Source of the DNA: Pegea sp. RAD2-039
Taxonomy: Eukaryota; Chordata; Thaliacea; Salpida; Salpidae
Assembly: GCA_034620365.1 (NCBI GenBank)
Contig: JAQGEQ010000043.1
Span: 1,426,001 to 1,490,000, forward strand
Direction: 5' to 3'
Length of the DNA: 64,000 bases
A model generated the notes under the pieces. The model had not been told where the DNA came from. It saw only the letters and a list, made by a program, of their open reading frames with translations, and searched no databases. Numbering within the stretch: the first letter of the stretch is position 1; the number at the start of each line of letters is the position of its first letter. Position numbers and translations under genes: made by a program. Below, piece by piece: positions 1 to 11,808 of the stretch.

Positions 1-78
1 ATCAAATATTTATCAAACCCGTTTTAGTTATCAAAATATTTTATTAATTGTTAGTTAAACTTCTTTTACATTTGACAG

Positions 79-3000
79 AATTTCTTTGTAGTGCAATTGG
101 ACTTTCTAGTTTTTTTCTTCACGATTTTAAAGATAGAAATCATTCTCTTGTTCAATGTTCACTAACACTTGAATGTATTTACACTATTGTGAAGACATTT
201 CAACCTACCCAGGCAAAAAATCATAAACTTTTACCTGACTACATAAGGTTCGTTTGTTTTAAACTTGTCTCTGCTATCAACACATTTTCTTTTTAATTAT
301 TCATGAAGCACTTTTAAATACATGAAAGATTGTCTAGTATTTTAATGCTACAACTCCACATTTAAACATAGATTCATTTTTAATACTTGTAGAGATTAGA
401 TAAACTTTTAAAGAGTAATTACTAAGCTGGGTGTTTGCCGAAATTATAAAATTGTTTTTTAATTGGGGTAATCCTGATCAATTTTTACGGTTGATGTTTT
501 TTTAGTGATTATACAATTTGTTGATTTAGCAAATGAATTATCCAAAGAATTTGATTGGATCATATATATCTACATCGTATTTTTAATAAAATCAATAATT
601 TTTTTTACGTTAGGTCTAAAACTGAGATAGTATTAGCAAATGTATATTTTAAAAAACTGCAGAAATTCTTTTTATCAACCTCTTGATCAACTTGCTTAAT
701 TTCTACTCAACAGAGTGGACTTGATTCCATGTCTGATGTCAATCAATAACTCTCTTGTTAGCAATCAAAAAATAAACATCAAGCGAAATAAATCATTCAA
801 ATCATCGGATAAACATTCAAGTTAGTGTCACACTCTTTCACAAAATCTCATTTTCTGAAGTTTGATGAACTTTTTTATCTTATTTATGATCAAACTTATC
901 TGCAGATTTACATCAACATGCTGCTATGAATGTACTTCGCCAAAAAATTGTTCTAATTGCAGTAGAGTTAGCTCGCTTTGGTTGCTGTGTTTCATTACTT
1001 CGGAAACATCTGTGTTGGTTATTTGCACATTTGCTCTCTCCACTTGCAAGACACAAATTTCGAATCTCCTACAGCTCACTACAGCAAGTGTGTGTCTTTC
1101 ACTTTGTAGTTTCTTCTTTTCATGCAACTGCTTTCAACACATTTAACAATTTTCAATTTTGATCTTAATTGTAGATGTGGAAGTCTCCTGAAGTACTCTT
1201 TGATCTAATTGGACCTTGTGTCCGAGAAGATAGAAGATCTCCATTGATTAATCTCACTCTGCTACTTCAACTGTAATTTTAATCAAAATTTCTTCAATTT
1301 TTTTCAAAAAATTTCTACCTCTCAGAATCATTAATGTAATTATGATCTCATCTGAAGAAGAAGTTGATGAAGATCGTCATTTATCAGTTGTGATTTGCAT
1401 CAACTCGCTTTGCTCTACTCTTTTACGACTTGATGTTGATTCTGAAGATGTAGATCTTCGATCGGATCAGGTATGTTGGCATCAAATGCAGTTTCCGTTG
1501 AATCAGAAATTTTCAAATTAGATTGAAATGATTTCCAACATCTCTGATCCTAAGCAGCTCTCAAGTCAAGATTTGTTGAATGATGATAGAAGTAACTCAG
1601 ACACAGAAGTAGTCAGTTTTATTCAATTTAATTTCATAATTTCATTTAATTTTTTACAAGAAATATTTTTGATTCTAATTTCATCTTTATTTTTGTAAAT
1701 TCTTTTTTTCATCGGTTGTCAGGCTTCAGATTCTTGTGGAGATAATTGGATGTCAACTGAAGACATATATTCAATTTCATCTCCTTCTTACTTCTCAGCA
1801 ATAGAAGATGAAAATGAGCTAGATCTTGGAAAGAATAATTCAGGTGGCTTGAATATTTGAAATGTTGATACCACTTAAGAATATTTTGCAGGGTTACCAA
1901 ATAAGATTTCGGAACTTCTTGAGTATGTCTCAGGAAAACAGAAACGTCGATATCAATACAATCAAACTGTCTCACCCTCTACTGACAATGATAACGTGAG
2001 TTAATTTAAGACTCTTCTAAACCTATAAATATGGTTGTAAGTATATTAGCTTCTTTCTAATTGATTTTACATCAACTTGAAATTCAACTTTTGGCAACAC
2101 ACTTTACAGTTGCATTAGTGTAAAAAGAGTATTTTGTTAGAAAGTTCTATTTCATCAAATAATTAGATGTCAATTTCTATGTATCTTCAGTTGCATTTTT
2201 AAACCTTTTAATATCTGATTAATGTAATTTTGTGATATTCAAAAAATCGATGGTTCTTCTTGTTATCTTAAGTTTAAAATTATTCGACTTGTTGCTGATA
2301 AAAGTTGGTTTCATAGACGCAACACGAAGATTTAAAATCAAGTGATACTAGTTTAGAGAACAAGAAGTTTGAATCATCAGATGTTGATGATACTCATTCA
2401 TTGATGGTAGAATATGACTCCCAAAATCGTAAGATTATTGATCATGGTGACCATCATCTTTATTTCAATCAAACTTCACAGCAAAATTGAACTCATTAAA
2501 AGAAAAGATCTTCTCACAACAACATTTTCAGCGTTTACAGATGATTGTTCCTGATTTGGTGATGATGAATGATATCTTAGAAATAGATCAAACACTTCGA
2601 GAAGCAACAACTAATTTAGTTACTGGTAAAAATACTTTTCTTTTTCTATTAGTTTTTTCAGGAAAACTTTTTGAGTTTAAATCTATTAAATGATTAGGTT
2701 TTCATATTTCTAGAGATCTCAGACTCTTTTGATGGTGATGATAGGGTCTTTCATGTTACTAGCTTGTACTCTTTGTTTTATCACATAATGTTTTTTACTC
2801 TCAAATTGAAAACATGTGGACATTATTACAATGCAAAAGCAAGCAATGTACCTTACTCAAAGGTTAGATTTGATGTCTTAAAAAGTCCTTCAAACTTTTG
2901 TGTTCAACAAAAATATAAAGATTGTTTTTCATAAATAACATTGAAATGTAACTCCAGTTAAAGCTGAAATACTTGCAGGAAAGTTGGGTTGAACTGTTGC

Positions 3001-6000
3001 TTTCCAGTGGAATTTATCTGACTTCTGGTTGGTTGAGAGAAACATATGATCATATAATATCTACTGATGTATTTCGAAGAGCTTCTGTAACATCAGTTAC
3101 TGCTTCGCACCTTGTACAAGTCTTGCAAGGTATACAACAACAAATGGTTTTATTTGATGTAATTTGAATAGTTAAACAGATATGGAACCGGTTAACGATT
3201 CAAATCTTAACGAAATCTGTGAATCTGCAACAAATCTTTCAATCTCTTCATCACACTCGGCTAAAGCAGGTTAGAATAAGAATTGATTTCTTTTTGATTT
3301 TGTTACAACATACGTTTATCTATACGATATCTTTTCTTTTTATAGTTTGCTGTCTAATAAAAAGTGAATACTTTTAGCTAGGTACGTAGCAGTAAATACA
3401 CTGAAGGTAATTTGGATACCATTTTGTGAAGTATGGAATCGATACATTAACGGATTCGTTGACGGTCTTTTTACTGTAACCACTAAACATGAAGAATGCT
3501 TTAAATTAAGTTTAGGAGGACTCGCATGTGCATCTAAAAAAGCTTTACAATTAGGTTTGTTTCTTGATATTTATAATTTTGTAATCAAATTTTGATCTAC
3601 TATAAAGAAATATAGGAAATAGATTTTCTTGTGTTCTAACTAACTTCCTTGAAAATGATCAACGTTTACAGAAACACCTACACAAGTTGTGTGATAAGCT
3701 CAAATTCTCTTTTTCAAATACTTAATCTTTTATCAAATTTTTTTATAAAGGTTTCTTAGATAAAGCGAAGCAAGGTTTTGAGATCATTTCAAAAGCGTTA
3801 TTTGGATTAAAAGGTATATAAACAGAATCTGATGTCAATATATAAACAATTTCAATTTGATAAAAATTCTTTTCATTTTTCAAAACTTGAAAAATCTGAT
3901 TTTGATTTTATGGTGATTAAATGATATCTTTTTGATGAAGGGAGTCCCATCGATTTTCGGGGATTTTCGTTGATATCAGCCATCTGTGCGGAAGTCATTA
4001 TCGATTCTTCTATAGAATTAGCTCAAAACTCTTCATCTTTATGGACATACTTCTTCAGGTATTCATCATATTGAAGACCTACTTTATAAAATCCAGATGT
4101 ATACAGTGTGATTGTTGGATTGACTCCTTTTCTCCAAGGATCTTCTCAAAAGTTTGATTATGACACAATTGATCCAACTTTATCAGTGACAGACTTGTTA
4201 AAGGTCTTCATCTTCATCTGATGTTTAACAAATGTCTGATGTCTTCAAACTTTCAGATTCATTATGAAAACTTTTCACTTCAAGATTGTCTTGTGACCCC
4301 AACAAATTCATCGCGTCACGTGATCATGACATTAAATTGTCGCAAAGAAGTGATTGGTTTGTTGATTGGCAAGATTAAAAGAGTTTTTTCAACGGTTTGT
4401 GAAGCTTGGCAAACTGATTTGCATTTTTTCTTCTTCACTTAATTCTTTTACGTTTTTAGCTGTTTGCTTCACTGAATTTGGATCGATTAGATAAATTTCT
4501 TCATCAATTTATTAAAGAAAATGAAAGAATTTTAGCAATTGCCAAAAAAGGTAACCTCTCTCCCAGTATTAATCTGTAGTTCAATAAATTTGATGAATTA
4601 TTAGTTTGAAAATGAAATTTTACTCAGAAAAAGTCGATTCGACAAAAGTGACGTCATTGATGAGATGTCTGGTCACGTGCTACGCTGCAGCCGCTCGAAA
4701 ACTTCCTTTACTGCACATTACTTTAGTCCTTCGCCACATCAGTCCTTTTCTAATACAAGTGACCACCTGATATGGACCACTGTCCACCAACTACTTGGTA
4801 TTTGTTGCAGACTAGCTCCCATGAGGCTCCTAGAGTTGGTGTGACGTCAGCTGCGTGTTTATGTGACGTCACTGCTTCGAGTCTGCGCACAGAACATTCA
4901 CATTTTCGTCTCAATTTTTGGCTCTTCCGAAGTCTTCATCACTCAGTTCAAATGGGAGGACGGAGCCATCAGGTTCAAAACGTGGTCAGTTAACCTAAAC
5001 TGATTTCTATTGTTGATTCTAATTTCACATCATTTAGATCTCTGAGTGCATCCGGGATTTTGTACTAAAACTACCCGCTCAGATCAAGTCCGGATGGTCG
5101 GCTATATTTGCTCTTATGTCCATGAATCAAAACATTTTTCTCATTCAAAGACAAGATGAAGTAAAATTTATCAAAAGCTGATATGATCTTCAACTGATCT
5201 TTCTTTAGAGATCGATCTCTTCTTGTGTCTTTGAGTCCTACTTATCCGTAGCTTTCAGTGATCCTGATATCTTGACCAGATTTGCTTTTGATTTTTGCCA
5301 CTGCCTACTGAAGATGTATCAAAACAAAATATCTTCTCATCAAAACATTTTATGGTGAGTCTGAAGACATTTTCAGCGATTTGAAGATTTCACTTCCCCT
5401 TTTTCGACAGTTATATCGAGCAAGTACATAATCTACTCATCAAATTGTATCTACAAAAACAAATTGATCGTTCTGATGAAGTTTCTTATCCATTTTTTAA
5501 GAGTAATTGTTATTTGAGGTTTTTCTGATTTCTCTTGATTATTTTTGATGTAGTTAATGTGATGGAAAATTTCTCATGTGCATGGAAATGTCCTGAAGAT
5601 AATCTTGCTCAAAAGCTACTACATAGAAGTAAACGACTTTTTCTAGGAGAGAAAAAAGAGAAAACAAGATTGAAATATCCAGAAGAAAACGAAAAGAAAA
5701 GTGAATATGTTTCCAACTAGTTTTTCAAAATTCAAAATCTAATTACAAATTATTTTATTAGAATTTGATCGAAGTTTTACGACAATGAATAATTATTGTG
5801 AGAAGAGACAACCTCATATATTATCTCTAATATATCGAATAACAGATTTAATTGTTGAAAATTCATTTGTTGATAATGATCAGGAACGTTTATCGGAATT
5901 TTTACCACAATTTATTGATAAACAAAACAGTTCACTTGGTTAGTTTATTACATAATCACTGAGACTACAAACTTTTGTTCTTTTTAAAAATGATTTTTAG

Positions 6001-8869
6001 TCTTTAACATTAGTTTGAAAAACAAACTAACTAAATTATTTGCAGGCTACAACTACATACTTCGATTTATTCTTAACTGCATCTTCCCAGTTTTTATTAA
6101 AACAGCAGTACAGGTTACTAAAAAAGAATCTAATGTGTGTGAGTCTTACAAAGGTGTTGTTGGGACCTCGTTGGAATTATTTTGTAATATTATAAAAAAG
6201 TAACTTTTTCGTTTTTTTGATATAAAATATTTCCACATTTAGTCAAAGTTAGATTCGTTTAATTCTCTTCCCATATTTATTCAAAATTTTAAAAGTAGAA
6301 GTAAATTATTAAAGTAATCAATCTTTTGAATCTAGCTGTATGAAGAATGGAAATCACCATCCTACTGATACTACTAATTGCATTATCTATCGTTTCTGGG
6401 TTACCTATCTTAATTTTTGTGTCTTTCTCGTACAAACTAAACACAAGGTTCTATCTCGTCTTGGATGTGCTTGTTTGAGGTTTGATTCATTTCTGCTTCA
6501 AATCTTCTTCAAAAATCTCTTATACAGACTTTCTATAACGACTCTTTCATCTCTAATGACGTCTAATATGATGTTGGATGTTAACGATTGTCTTTGTTAC
6601 ATCATCAATGAGTGTCTTTTATCCTTGAATGAGCTGATACTGATCGGAGGATTAAGTGAAGAAGATAAAGCGAGGCTGACAGTGGAATATACCGAAGAAA
6701 TTTGTAGTAATTCGGAATGGCCACCTTTATTTTGGAAGGTTTTATATACAAATGTCTTTTGTTTTGAATTTGATGATTAAAATTTATTTTAGATTTTTCA
6801 ATCTTCTGATCTTATTTCAAATGTCAACAAACCTAAAAGACAAACAAAAAAATGTTTAATTGGTTGTAAATTATCTCAAAATTATTCGAAGTAATTCATA
6901 TATGATTTTAGTGTAAAAAGACTTCTTGAAACTTCTATATTTCAGTCTGATGCCAGAAAGTTTATCACGAATCAGTTTAGATTCACTAGTTTGTGATATT
7001 TCATCATTATTTCTATTGTTACAACTTTCATCAAAAATGTTATTTGGAGATGGTTTAGAATATTGGAGAGAATTCAGTAATATGGAAGTTGAAGGTGAGA
7101 TGTGTAACGAGAGAGTGCGCGAAGCTGATGACTCTGCGACTATCTCGTATTTAATTTTACAGCCGCTACCAACCACAGTAGTAACCCAAATACTAAAGTG
7201 CTGATTTTATACTGTGATAGGTAGTGGACGAGTTGTGTTTATATATAGCTCAGTTTATAGAAAGTTTTGTGTTTGTGGGATGTTTTATTGAAATCGTCAT
7301 TTGAATATATTTTCATAGATTCAGATACTTCATTGCATGATAACGATATGACGTCATCAACACTTCACTCATCAAACAAAGATGATCTTCATGTGCAACA
7401 ACAAAGCGATAAATTAGAAGCTTCTTTTAGAAATGATGTAATTCCGCTAGTAGCTAAACTACCAGCAAAACAAGTTAGTCAAGTTTGTTAAAAGCTCAGA
7501 AACCCAGAGTGTAAATGATTGACAGATCTTAGAGTTGATAAACACTTGTGGGAAGATCTATACAGCAAGTCGTGAGTTCAACAAGAAGTTGGAGATGAGG
7601 AGGATTATTCAAAAAGCTTACTCTTTCCATCATTTGGCTAATCTTAATCAAGTCCGTCCACTAGCCATCTCAGTAGTCACGTGACCTTCATCTTTTCAGT
7701 TGTCTTGTGTTTCTTTCGAGTGTTACTCGCGAATGGTGACGTCATTATGCTGTCGGAGCTCAACTCGTGTCCCTAGAGTCTACCCGCCTATCATCGACAA
7801 GCTCTTTCTATCACCAGAAGGTCTTGATGATGAAGACACTGCATGGAGCTTCCGTCTTCTTCACATGGCAGTTTGTGAGATTATAAATCCTTGGGATGAA
7901 GATCCTTCTCTTTATTCAATCATCCCAAAGCCAAAGCAGTCACGTGACAACTCTTCTGATGACGACACCATCCAAGTTGATGCTGATTACATGGCATATG
8001 TGAAGAAGAAAGCTGCTGGTGAGGTTCCGTTGTTTGATCACGTGATGAAGATTTTAAAGAAGATTTTTTGTTTTAGAAGAAACTTCAACGCGAGATGTGA
8101 AATGTAAAAGCAACTCTGTAAGTGATCTACTGATGTTTGCTTCATCATAACAGATCTTTGATCTTATTTCGATGGAATTGAATCAAATAATTGATTAGAT
8201 GAAAGTTGTTTTGAGCAAATTTGACTAAATCTACAGCTGTGTGTGAACTCATCGAAACTATGAAAGAATTTTGTTAACAAAATTTGAACGCAAATTTAAA
8301 ACAATTCTTTAATCGGCTTAAAGCTTTTTTATTTATCAAAACAAAAGGTGACGGAAGTCACGTGCTTCTTACAAAAGTCACATCAGATAGAATTTGAAAC
8401 TAATATAAAAAATCAACTCACAGAAATGAAAAGTTTTTGCTTTTTACTAATGAGAAACATTTATACTTCAGAAAGGGAACTCAAAGTCATCAATGAATAA
8501 GTTACTAGATTTCGCTAGATCTCAAAAAAATTTAAATGTTAATGGTAAGCTTCTTGAAGATGATGAAAAACTAATTGAAAGAGAAGTAAGATTTCAAAAA
8601 GATCTTCTAATAAAAATAAATAAATTCTTTTAAAGGTTTGGTCAACTACCATCACTGGATTTATCAATCTTGTTATGCAATCAAATGATGAATTATTTAA
8701 TCGTTTAATTGCTGTAGTTTATGAACCTCTTACTGAACTGATTCAATCTGGTAAATTACTCACATCTTTATCATATACCAACTGCGCTCATATTCGATTA
8801 GATGTTGCTTATCGACAATTACTCGTTCGAGTTGGAAAATTAAAAGATTTTTCAAAAAGTTCAAATTGA
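79..8869 (+). CDS. ARFGEF3: ARFGEF3/BIG3-like protein, 5'-truncated by window edge
   Basis: Multi-exon gene whose first exons lie left of the window; the first visible exon is about 79-247 and the last 8635-8869. The family (BIG3, Sec7/BIG-related) forms large HEAT-like scaffolds; vertebrate BIG3 sits on secretory granules and in the prohibitin/PP1/PKA complex. Blocks that match in order: AAMNVLRQKIVLIAVELARF (exon 906-1087); LKLKTCGHYYNAKA then LSSGIYLTSGWLRETYDHII (2714-3129); LSLGGLACASKKALQLG (3378-3554); CRKEVIGLLIGKIKRVF (4257-4394); ARKLPLLHITLVLRHISPF (4628-4758); HFRLNFWLFRSLHHSVQ then the BIG-family IKSGWSAIF block (4811-5160); VLSRLGCACLR (6448-6479); YTASREFNKKLE (about 7540-7670); and the C-terminus VAYRQLLVRVGKL. 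I see no typical Sec7 catalytic loop in the visible part, consistent with BIG3 rather than an active GEF, but the N-terminus is missing. Several exon borders between 5700 and 6450 and from 7200 to 8600 are approximate. Confidence 0.8.
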
Positions 8870-9879
8870 ATTTTGTGATCAGTTTTTATTACACATGTTG
8901 TTATGTAGACGTACTTCTGTTTTATAATCTTTAAAGTTTTATGCATGATAACTACTTGTTATTTTACTGCTGCAATATTTTCCTAAGCTGTCATGAAATT
9001 AAATACACCACCAAGCACAAACCTTAAAATTGATCTGTTGCAATCTTCTTTGTTTCATAATCTATATATTTATTTTTCTACTCATGTCAAAGTCTTTGCA
9101 ACTTGATACTTTCTTTTCGAGTTTATTCGATATTTTTAATCACTTAAAATGTTCATCTATATTTTAAATTTGTTTCTAATTTAATATCTGTTTCTTAAAC
9201 TATTTTACTCTCTGTGATATTACAAGAATTAAAGTTTGAATGCTTTGAGATATATTTAGAAACTGTTTTTTTGTTTTATTAAATCATTCTCAAGATTTGA
9301 ATATAAAAAAGGTTATAAAAATACGATACCGCTAACTAAATTTGGATTTTTACTGAGTTATTTGTAAACACTTTTTATCGTAATCACGAATAAAATATTT
9401 TCATTCTTTATATTTTTTGTGAAAGTTATATTCAGATTAAACAAAAAAGATAAATTAGAGTTCGAATTAATTTGAATAAGTAAAAGAAATATGTAGAACT
9501 TTTTAATAACTTCCAAAAAGTAACAACTAATGAAATTGGCACCGAATAAGGACAAGATATAAATTATTCAATTATATTAATACCAAATAACCTGTTTTAT
9601 AAATGGAAAAACTTTAAAAAATACTATTAATAATTATAAATGACTTCATACTTAATAAAATGATAAAAAGGAAATAAGTTTAAAATATAGTAACAAAATT
9701 ATCTTAAAAAGGAAGGTAAACGAACATTTCAAAAATATTTATAAATTTAAGAATTCAAGTACGTTTGCAAGTAATAGATTTTACTCATTTTCCCCCTTAA
9801 TTTTTCAGCTTTTATTTTAAAAAGTAGGAAACAAAGATAGTAAAAATCTAAACTAGGCAGGCTGTGATTGTAGACCTGG

Positions 9880-10275
9880 TTTACCTTGCTCTTCGCCTTT
9901 AAATGGGCTGCATTAAAAAGACTTCCACCAGATCTTGCATAAAGATAAATTCCTTCGGCACACGCATGAAACGCTTGTTTTAGTAACATTGAGAAAAAAT
10001 CTCAAAAAGCGTTGGGGCGAGGACACATCCCAGTTTTACTCCATTTTTGATGGTGAATGGTATGTTGTGTGAAATGATTTCCCCCAATTGAAAGGACCAG
10101 AAAGGAAGCTAATCTTCAACAGTATCGAAAACAGACCTTCTATACTGAAAAAGTCCAAAGTTTTATTAAAGTCGATAAACGCAATATACAAAGGCCTGTT
10201 TTGTTTTCTGCATTTTTTTGTAATCGGCGTACAGAAAAAAATATGTCTACAGTTAGATAAAAACAACACATAATC
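9880..10275 (-). mobile_element. decayed LINE (non-LTR) reverse transcriptase fragment
   Basis: On the minus strand the translation shows reverse-transcriptase blocks of a non-LTR retrotransposon: RPLYIAFIDFNKTLDFFSIE followed by GLFSILLKI (10210-10120 region; the usual form is LYIAFIDLTKAFDTVSREGL), then NGVKLGCVLAPTLFEIF (about 10045-9995; the usual form is GVKQGCVLAPTLFSIFF), then GIYLYARSGGSLFNAAHLKA (about 9955-9890). The blocks are in the correct order but in three different frames, so there are at least two frameshifts, and the catalytic (F/Y)ADD block is not found downstream. No endonuclease domain, 3' tail or target-site duplication is visible. It is a short dead fragment; the clade (CR1, Jockey or RTE-like) cannot be decided. 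Confidence 0.8.
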
Positions 10276-10642
10276 AGGAATCTAAATTTATTTTGAAACT
10301 AAAGTAAATAAAAAGATTTAATTATTATTACAACTCAAAAAATAAAAAAGAAATAAGCTTTTTCTCTTCAACAATCAGTTTCAACAGATTAATTTCTGTA
10401 TAATTCTTGTTTTTCTAAATGTGGCAAATAATCAACTAAAGAAATTTTGAGAACTATGCCAAGATTTACTTGTAAATTATTTAAAAAACAAAGATATTCT
10501 AATAACAACAATCAGTCCAATTAACTACCGAAGTAATGATAACTATTTTATTAATGTTTTAACTGATCAGACCTGGAAATATTTGTGTGAAGATTGATAA
10601 AAGATACATTTGAATTTAATTGTTAGTTAATTTCTTTATATC

Positions 10643-10680
10643 AGTGATTGTTAACCTTTTTTAGCTGCAGACTCATTTGG
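10643..10680 (+). repeat. possible hAT transposon terminal sequence
   Basis: The stretch reads CAGTGATTGTTAACCTTTTT and continues with a C/G-containing segment. Many animal hAT elements and their MITEs begin with a closely related sequence (CAGTGGTTCTCAACCTTTTT). I could not find the matching inverted end nearby, and no transposase is present, so this is at best a decayed end. Confidence 0.3.
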
Positions 10681-11229
10681 AGCGGTTCTAGAGGTTTGCT
10701 AGCCTATGTTGGATTATATGTTGAAAAATATCATATATATAATTATCTACTTTAAACAAATATCTATGCCGTATTTTTAAAAGTCTTAGATTTTGATAAA
10801 CTGACTATTTTGTAATAAAACATAGCTTGCTTACTAAAATAAGCTTATAAAGTCAGTTTTTGATACACTACTGTAGATGGCTCTCACTACAAAATTATTA
10901 TTTACATTTATAAGTCAAAGTTTTAAGATTAATTTACATTTTCTAAAATTGTAGTTGATGACTGGATGATGAGAGTAAAATATTCTAATTTAAACAATAA
11001 TGATTTGTAAGTCTACTTATATTTAAAAACTTGTGGCAAATAGTTGTTAATTTTCATGAATATATAATTAAAATAAATTTTGATAGAGCTTGAACTCATT
11101 ACTTATAAAATAAAGACATTTTTGTAAATGAGCTCTTATAGTCTTCTACTAAAATATTTAAAAAATTTCACGCTGTTTACTGAGGCGTATAAGAGCTATT
11201 TTAGTTTTAAGACGGGCGTCTCTGTATTT

Positions 11230-11775
11230 GTAAGTTTTTAGTGTTTGTTTAGTGTATGTAGTAAGTGATGTTGATGTTATCATTTGATATTTGTTTTGTT
11301 TATTTATAATGAACTACATTTATTTTCCTAATTATTATCCTAGTAATTTTATGGTTTATTATATAACAATTACATCATTTAATATTTAAATCAGTTAGTA
11401 ATTGTTGCTTAAATTATGTTTAAACTTTTTAGAATCTAGCGAACCAATCATTATTTTTTTCTGATATAAATGTTTCAAATTAATCAAAAGTTTAATTATA
11501 ACTTAATCCTACTTAACAGATCTAACATTTAAAATTAATACTGTATACAGACAAAGCTTTGAAAATAAGTAAATTAATTTTAAGTATTTGCTTGTTTTGC
11601 ATCAAATATATTGTATTAATTATATTGATTTATTAAATAATGATAATATTATAAATTTATTAGCTTAGTTATTTTAATGTTTATTATTTATTTTAGTTGT
11701 ATAGTAACATTATTATTGACATAACTTATTGATTTAATTATATTACTCTCTTATAACTTATTTTTAATTTGACAG
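11230..11775 (+). other. predicted 5'UTR intron of flotillin-2
   Basis: A GTAAGT donor follows position 11229, and a pyrimidine-rich acceptor ending in CAG lies at 11773-11775, 33 bp before the flotillin-2 ATG. A noncoding first exon ending at 11229 would sit in a locally GC-richer stretch (about 11165-11229), as expected of a transcription start region in an AT-rich genome. Only a transcript could confirm it. Confidence 0.4.
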
Positions 11776-11808
11776 ACTTTGTAAAATACTTATTTAAGCT
11801 TAATTAAA

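Larger units (their letters stand above)
8870..11229. other. intergenic region between ARFGEF3-like gene and flotillin-2
   Basis: AT-rich spacer with no convincing host gene. It holds a decayed LINE reverse-transcriptase segment near 9880-10275 (minus strand) and a short stretch near 10643-10680 resembling the terminal sequence of hAT transposons. The last part, just before 11229, may be a noncoding first exon of flotillin-2. The remaining short reading frames have no codon structure or splice context that suggests real exons. Confidence 0.6.

Noticed and set aside
4772-4993. Plus-strand frame starting MDHCPPTTW as a separate small gene
   Set aside because: Only its second part (from 4811) is coding, as an exon of the ARFGEF3-like gene; the ATG lies in the preceding intron.
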